From contig JBOHRF010000058.1 of the NCBI GenBank assembly GCA_050732575.1, forward strand, positions 1 to 22,745: DNA of 22,745 nucleotides, read 5' to 3'. The position numbers and the translations under genes are program-made. Shown one piece after another: positions 20,114 to 22,745 of the stretch; positions within the stretch are counted from its first letter, which is position 1, and each line of letters starts with the position of its first letter. This DNA is from JBBDWZ01 sp050732575. GTDB taxonomy: Bacteria; Gemmatimonadota; Gemmatimonadetes; Longimicrobiales; RSA9. A model generated the notes under the pieces. The model did not search any database. It saw only the letters and a list, made by a program, of their open reading frames with translations, and was not told where the DNA came from.

Positions 20114-21877
20114 ATGACGATCCGATTGCTCACGTTGGGCGGTCTGTTTGGCCAGCACGGCGATGCCGAACTGGATTGGCTGCGCTCGCAGTGGCTGCGT
20201 GCTGCCCTTCTCACCTATCTGACGCTCGAACGCAAAGCCACGCGTGAAACTCTGCAAGCCATGTTCTGGCCCGAAAGCGATTCGGAAAGCGCCGCCCACC
20301 GATTGAGTCAAACCGTCTACGCTGTGCGCCGCGCTCTGGGTGACGATTGCATCGAGACCCGAGGCCGGGAACTGCACGCGGGCGCACACCTGGAAGCGGA
20401 TGTTTTGGACTTCGAGCGCGCCATCCAGGCGGGTCGCCTTGACCAGGCGATTGCGCTCTACCGCGGACCGTTCCTGTTGGGCGTGCATCTGGCCAGCACG
20501 ACCGGTTTCGAGAACTGGGTGGACGTGACCCGGGCCCATCATGCGCGCCTGTTCCGCAAGGCATGCCGCGCAGAAGTGGATGCACGCGCCAGCGTCGGCA
20601 ACATGCCGGGCGCGATCGTGGTGGCGCGTGCGTGGGTAGCGCCCGATCCGCTCGATGATGAAGCGCAGCACCGGCTCATCGAGCTGCTGGCGCAGATGGG
20701 CCACCGTACGGAAGCGCTCAAGCAGTACGAGGCCTACACGAAACTGCTGGAAGCCGATGAGCTGCAACCGCTCGACCAAACGCGCGAGCTGATTGCCACA
20801 CTCGATCGTACGCCATCCGCTCCGGCAGCACCGCAATCGAAAGTGTTGACTGCGGCGCCTGCGCCGAAAGTTGAGCCGCCGGTCACGATTGAGCCGGCGA
20901 CTCTGCCGGCCAGGAAACGTTGGTCGCGTGGTCGCGCGGTTGGGGCTGCGGTGTTGGCCGGTCTGGCCCTATCAGCGATTGGGTTCGCGATCATCACCAA
21001 CGATGCGGATGTCTTCGTTCCGCAGCCGGATCTCGCCATCGCCATCTTGCCGGTTCAAGCGGCCAGCGCCGGCGGCGAGCTGGACTGGCTCGAAAGTGGT
21101 GGCCTGGTCAATCAACTCTCCAGTGAATTGAACGAAGTGATCGGGTTGGATATGCGACCGACCGACAACATTGTCGTCCGGCAAAGGCAGGGTCTTTCAT
21201 TGGACAGCATCGCGCTGGTTGTACCGGTTGACTACTTCATCAGGATCACGCTATCGAAAACCGGCCCCGACTCCATGCTCGTGACACTCGAGCTGGTCGA
21301 AAGCGGAAAGTTGAGCGTGAGCGCGGGCACAGTGCGTGTGCAGCTGCGTGAAAACAGCCTGGAGAATCTCGGCCAGCTTGTGGCGGACAAACTCCGTCCC
21401 ATGCTCGGCGCGCGCGTGCAGGCGCGTCAGCTGGAGCGCGGACTCATCCACCTGGTTGCTCTCGATCGGCGGCGACAGGCCGAACACCACAGGCTGGACG
21501 CTATCCAACTCATCGGCTCCGATCCTGTCGGCGCGCAGCGGGCGCTCGATGCCGCATCCAACCGGCTCATCGAGAGCCAGAACATCGATCCGAATTGGCC
21601 CGCACCCAGGCTTGCCCGTGCCATACTCAGTCATAATCGCGCGCTGCTGATTTTAAGTGAGTCCGGTGGGCGTGATCGGCCTGGCGTTCGCAACGCACTG
21701 AATCAGGGTATTGCAATTGTGGATTCGGTCCTGAGCATCAGGAAGTGGTCGCAGTTCCCGCCCGCGTTGGCGCTGCGTGCTCGCCTGCGCTGGACCCGCA
21801 TCCAGCTCGCGGATCGGGACGCACCGAATGTCAGCTGGCCATCGATTCATCGGCCAATGACCTGCAACGCGCTTTAG
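20114..21877 (+). CDS. BTAD-domain (SARP-like) regulator with transmembrane helix, N-terminal part of a frameshifted gene
   Basis: This frame encodes 587 residues. Residues 1-95 form an OmpR-like winged helix (L-L-T-L-G-G-L, then R-E-T-L-Q-A-M-F-W-P-E-S-D ... H-R-L-S-Q-T-V-Y-A-V-R-R-A-L-G). Residues 98-235 form a BTAD helical domain ending Q-Y-E-A-Y-T-K-L-L-E. A Pro-rich linker and one transmembrane helix (about 273-295) lead to a segment like FlgO/TolB-N (L-A-I-A-I-L-P-V), then helical TPR-like sequence. It probably senses envelope or cell state and regulates transcription from the membrane. The ATG at 20114 begins the conserved domain. The last ~15 residues before the TAG look out of frame; the natural continuation is in the -1 frame. 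Confidence 0.85.
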   Translation: MTIRLLTLGGLFGQHGDAELDWLRSQWLRAALLTYLTLERKATRETLQAMFWPESDSESAAHRLSQTVYAVRRALGDDCIETRGRELHAGAHLEADVLDFERAIQAGRLDQAIALYRGPFLLGVHLASTTGFENWVDVTRAHHARLFRKACRAEVDARASVGNMPGAIVVARAWVAPDPLDDEAQHRLIELLAQMGHRTEALKQYEAYTKLLEADELQPLDQTRELIATLDRTPSAPAAPQSKVLTAAPAPKVEPPVTIEPATLPARKRWSRGRAVGAAVLAGLALSAIGFAIITNDADVFVPQPDLAIAILPVQAASAGGELDWLESGGLVNQLSSELNEVIGLDMRPTDNIVVRQRQGLSLDSIALVVPVDYFIRITLSKTGPDSMLVTLELVESGKLSVSAGTVRVQLRENSLENLGQLVADKLRPMLGARVQARQLERGLIHLVALDRRRQAEHHRLDAIQLIGSDPVGAQRALDAASNRLIESQNIDPNWPAPRLARAILSHNRALLILSESGGRDRPGVRNALNQGIAIVDSVLSIRKWSQFPPALALRARLRWTRIQLADRDAPNVSWPSIHRPMTCNAL

Positions 21878-22536
21878 CCAGGGAACCAACGCTGGCCGGT
21901 GCGGCCGCAGACCTCAGCCAGCTGCTCTTCAAGGCCAACGCCGACTACAACAATGCCGCCTTCTGGGCCCAACGCGCGTACGAAGCAGACATTTACATGG
22001 AGGAGCGTGAGCGATTCGACATCATCAACCATCTGGCCATGACCAGGTTGGAAGTCGGTGACGATGCCGGTGCGTCTCAACTGTGTGCCGAAGCACTGCG
22101 CCAATTTCCGGACAATCCGGCGCACTATGGCTGCGCTCTCCAAGTCATGGCCTGGGGTAACGGGCCTGTGCAGCCCGACTCAGCTGTGAAGTATTTCCGA
22201 GAACTCGAATCCCGGCGCGGGCGCGGAAACATTGAAGCACATGCAGAATTCGGCCTGGCCCTCGCCGCTGTGCTCGCGCGGGCAGGTGCGCACGAGCGCG
22301 CCCGGAACGTCATGGGTCAAGTGCTGACGGTAATAGATAGCACGCCCAATGATGCGCTGCGAAACAGATTGCTGGGTCTTCAGGCCGGTGTCCACTTTCG
22401 GCTTGGGGATTCTGTCCAAGGACAGAGATTATTTGACGAGTACGCCAGAATTGCACCGCGCGAAGCCAGGATACTGGCCTCACGTCGGGTTCTGCGCGCT
22501 CACGTGGATTCGACTCAGATGTCGAAACCGCGTTGA
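21745..22536 (+). pseudogene. C-terminal TPR part of the BTAD regulator, separated by a -1 frameshift
   Basis: From about 21832 this frame reads C-Q-L-A-I-D-S-S-A-N-D-L-Q-R-A-L-A-R-E-P-T-L-A-G-A-A-A-D-L-S-Q-L-L-F. It continues through several TPR-like helical pairs (A-A-F-W-A-Q-R-A-Y-E-A-D, then A-S-Q-L-C-A-E-A-L-R-Q-F-P-D-N-P) to T-Q-M-S-K-P-R. Sequence between 21745 and about 21830 in this frame looks like a shadow of the upstream frame. The two frames join smoothly if one base is missing between roughly 21800 and 21845. No ribosome-binding site supports independent translation. Options are a sequencing error, a recent mutation or programmed -1 frameshifting; no classical slippery heptamer was seen. 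Confidence 0.75.
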
Positions 22537-22564
22537 CGCACAGAACCCACGCAAAGCTGCGTCA
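22534..22564. other. Hairpin at the end of the BTAD/TPR gene
   Basis: TGACGCA (22534-22540, including the stop codon) pairs with TGCGTCA (22558-22564) around a 17-nt loop. No T-run follows on either strand, so it is at most a weak bidirectional transcription stop between converging frames. Confidence 0.3.
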
Positions 22565-22565
22565 G

Positions 22566-22745
22566 TTACATTGCATGAAACCAGCTGCCGTCCTCTCGCC
22601 ACCAGAAGCCGAACTTGTCATTTCCGTTAGCTGCCAGATCTGCAGCAGTTAATATTACCGGCTGCCCCCTCGGTTTTGGGGAGACCTGAGTAGTGAGGGT
22701 TCTCGGCGGAAAGCTCTTGTCCGCTTCGAAGTGTAAGTCGTCGTC
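22566..22745 (-). CDS. Possible 3' end of an unidentified gene running off the right edge
   Basis: The minus strand is open from the window edge for 59 codons to a TAA at 22566-22568. The tail reads G-N-D-K-F-G-F-W-W-R-E-D-G-S-W-F-H-A-M, with clustered aromatics that look like folded protein. However, codons such as TTA, ATA and AGG are unusual for this window, and the local base composition is less GC-rich. I do not recognise the protein. It may be chance or a recently acquired sequence. Confidence 0.3.
   Translation of the reverse strand, partial: DDDLHFEADKSFPPRTLTTQVSPKPRGQPVILTAADLAANGNDKFGFWWREDGSWFHAM

Overview
The window is GC-rich bacterial DNA with densely packed genes, most of them of recognisable families. 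No rRNA, tRNA, CRISPR array, intact transposase or phage gene was seen. Four traits point to Gemmatimonadota, or less likely Acidobacteriota: a PadR regulator next to a long duplicated-FtsX orphan permease, a secreted 6-bladed-propeller protein, a very short secreted TonB-plug-like protein, and a BTAD regulator fused through a membrane helix to a TPR-rich region. This is inference from gene content; no marker gene is present.

Layout. 1-365: non-coding, with a 14-bp tandem repeat and a probable promoter. 366-3416: PadR regulator and ADOP-type permease. 3417-3739: non-coding, with a perfect 18-bp inverted repeat. 3740-5877: Rieske/FAD-NAD reductase overlapping GTP cyclohydrolase I (folE). 5878-6250: non-coding, with CGGATGA/TCATCCG repeats. 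6251-6469: small acidic protein. 6591-6807: sigma70-type promoter, a structured leader RNA and an intrinsic terminator. 6808-10651: operon of panB, a threonine-synthase-like PLP enzyme, a MoaD/ThiS-like sulfur carrier and a MoeB-rhodanese activating enzyme. GTGACGC heptad repeats separate its last genes. 10645-11844 (minus): secreted propeller protein. 11996-12831: ECF sigma factor and zinc anti-sigma factor, closely resembling SigR/RsrA. 12841-14336 (minus): TerB-like protein and an unrecognised double zinc-ribbon protein. 14540-14717: a 36-residue membrane peptide and a perfect terminator. 14739-16772: MATE transporter and Nudix hydrolase. 16786-17241 (minus): HIT protein. 17482-18207: HdeD-like membrane protein. 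18247-19707 (minus): FnIII lipoprotein and TonB-plug-like protein. 20114-22536: BTAD/TPR regulator broken by a -1 frameshift. 22566-22745 (minus): possible gene tail running off the edge.

How it works together. The most coherent unit is the panB operon. Its leader suggests transcription attenuation. Its last three genes look like a protein-thiocarboxylate sulfur-transfer module: carrier, E1-like activator with rhodanese, and a PLP beta/gamma-replacement enzyme. The sigma/anti-sigma pair has the cysteine and histidine spacing of a thiol-disulfide switch. The window also holds several families of short repeats between genes, some of which supply stop codons to neighbouring genes.
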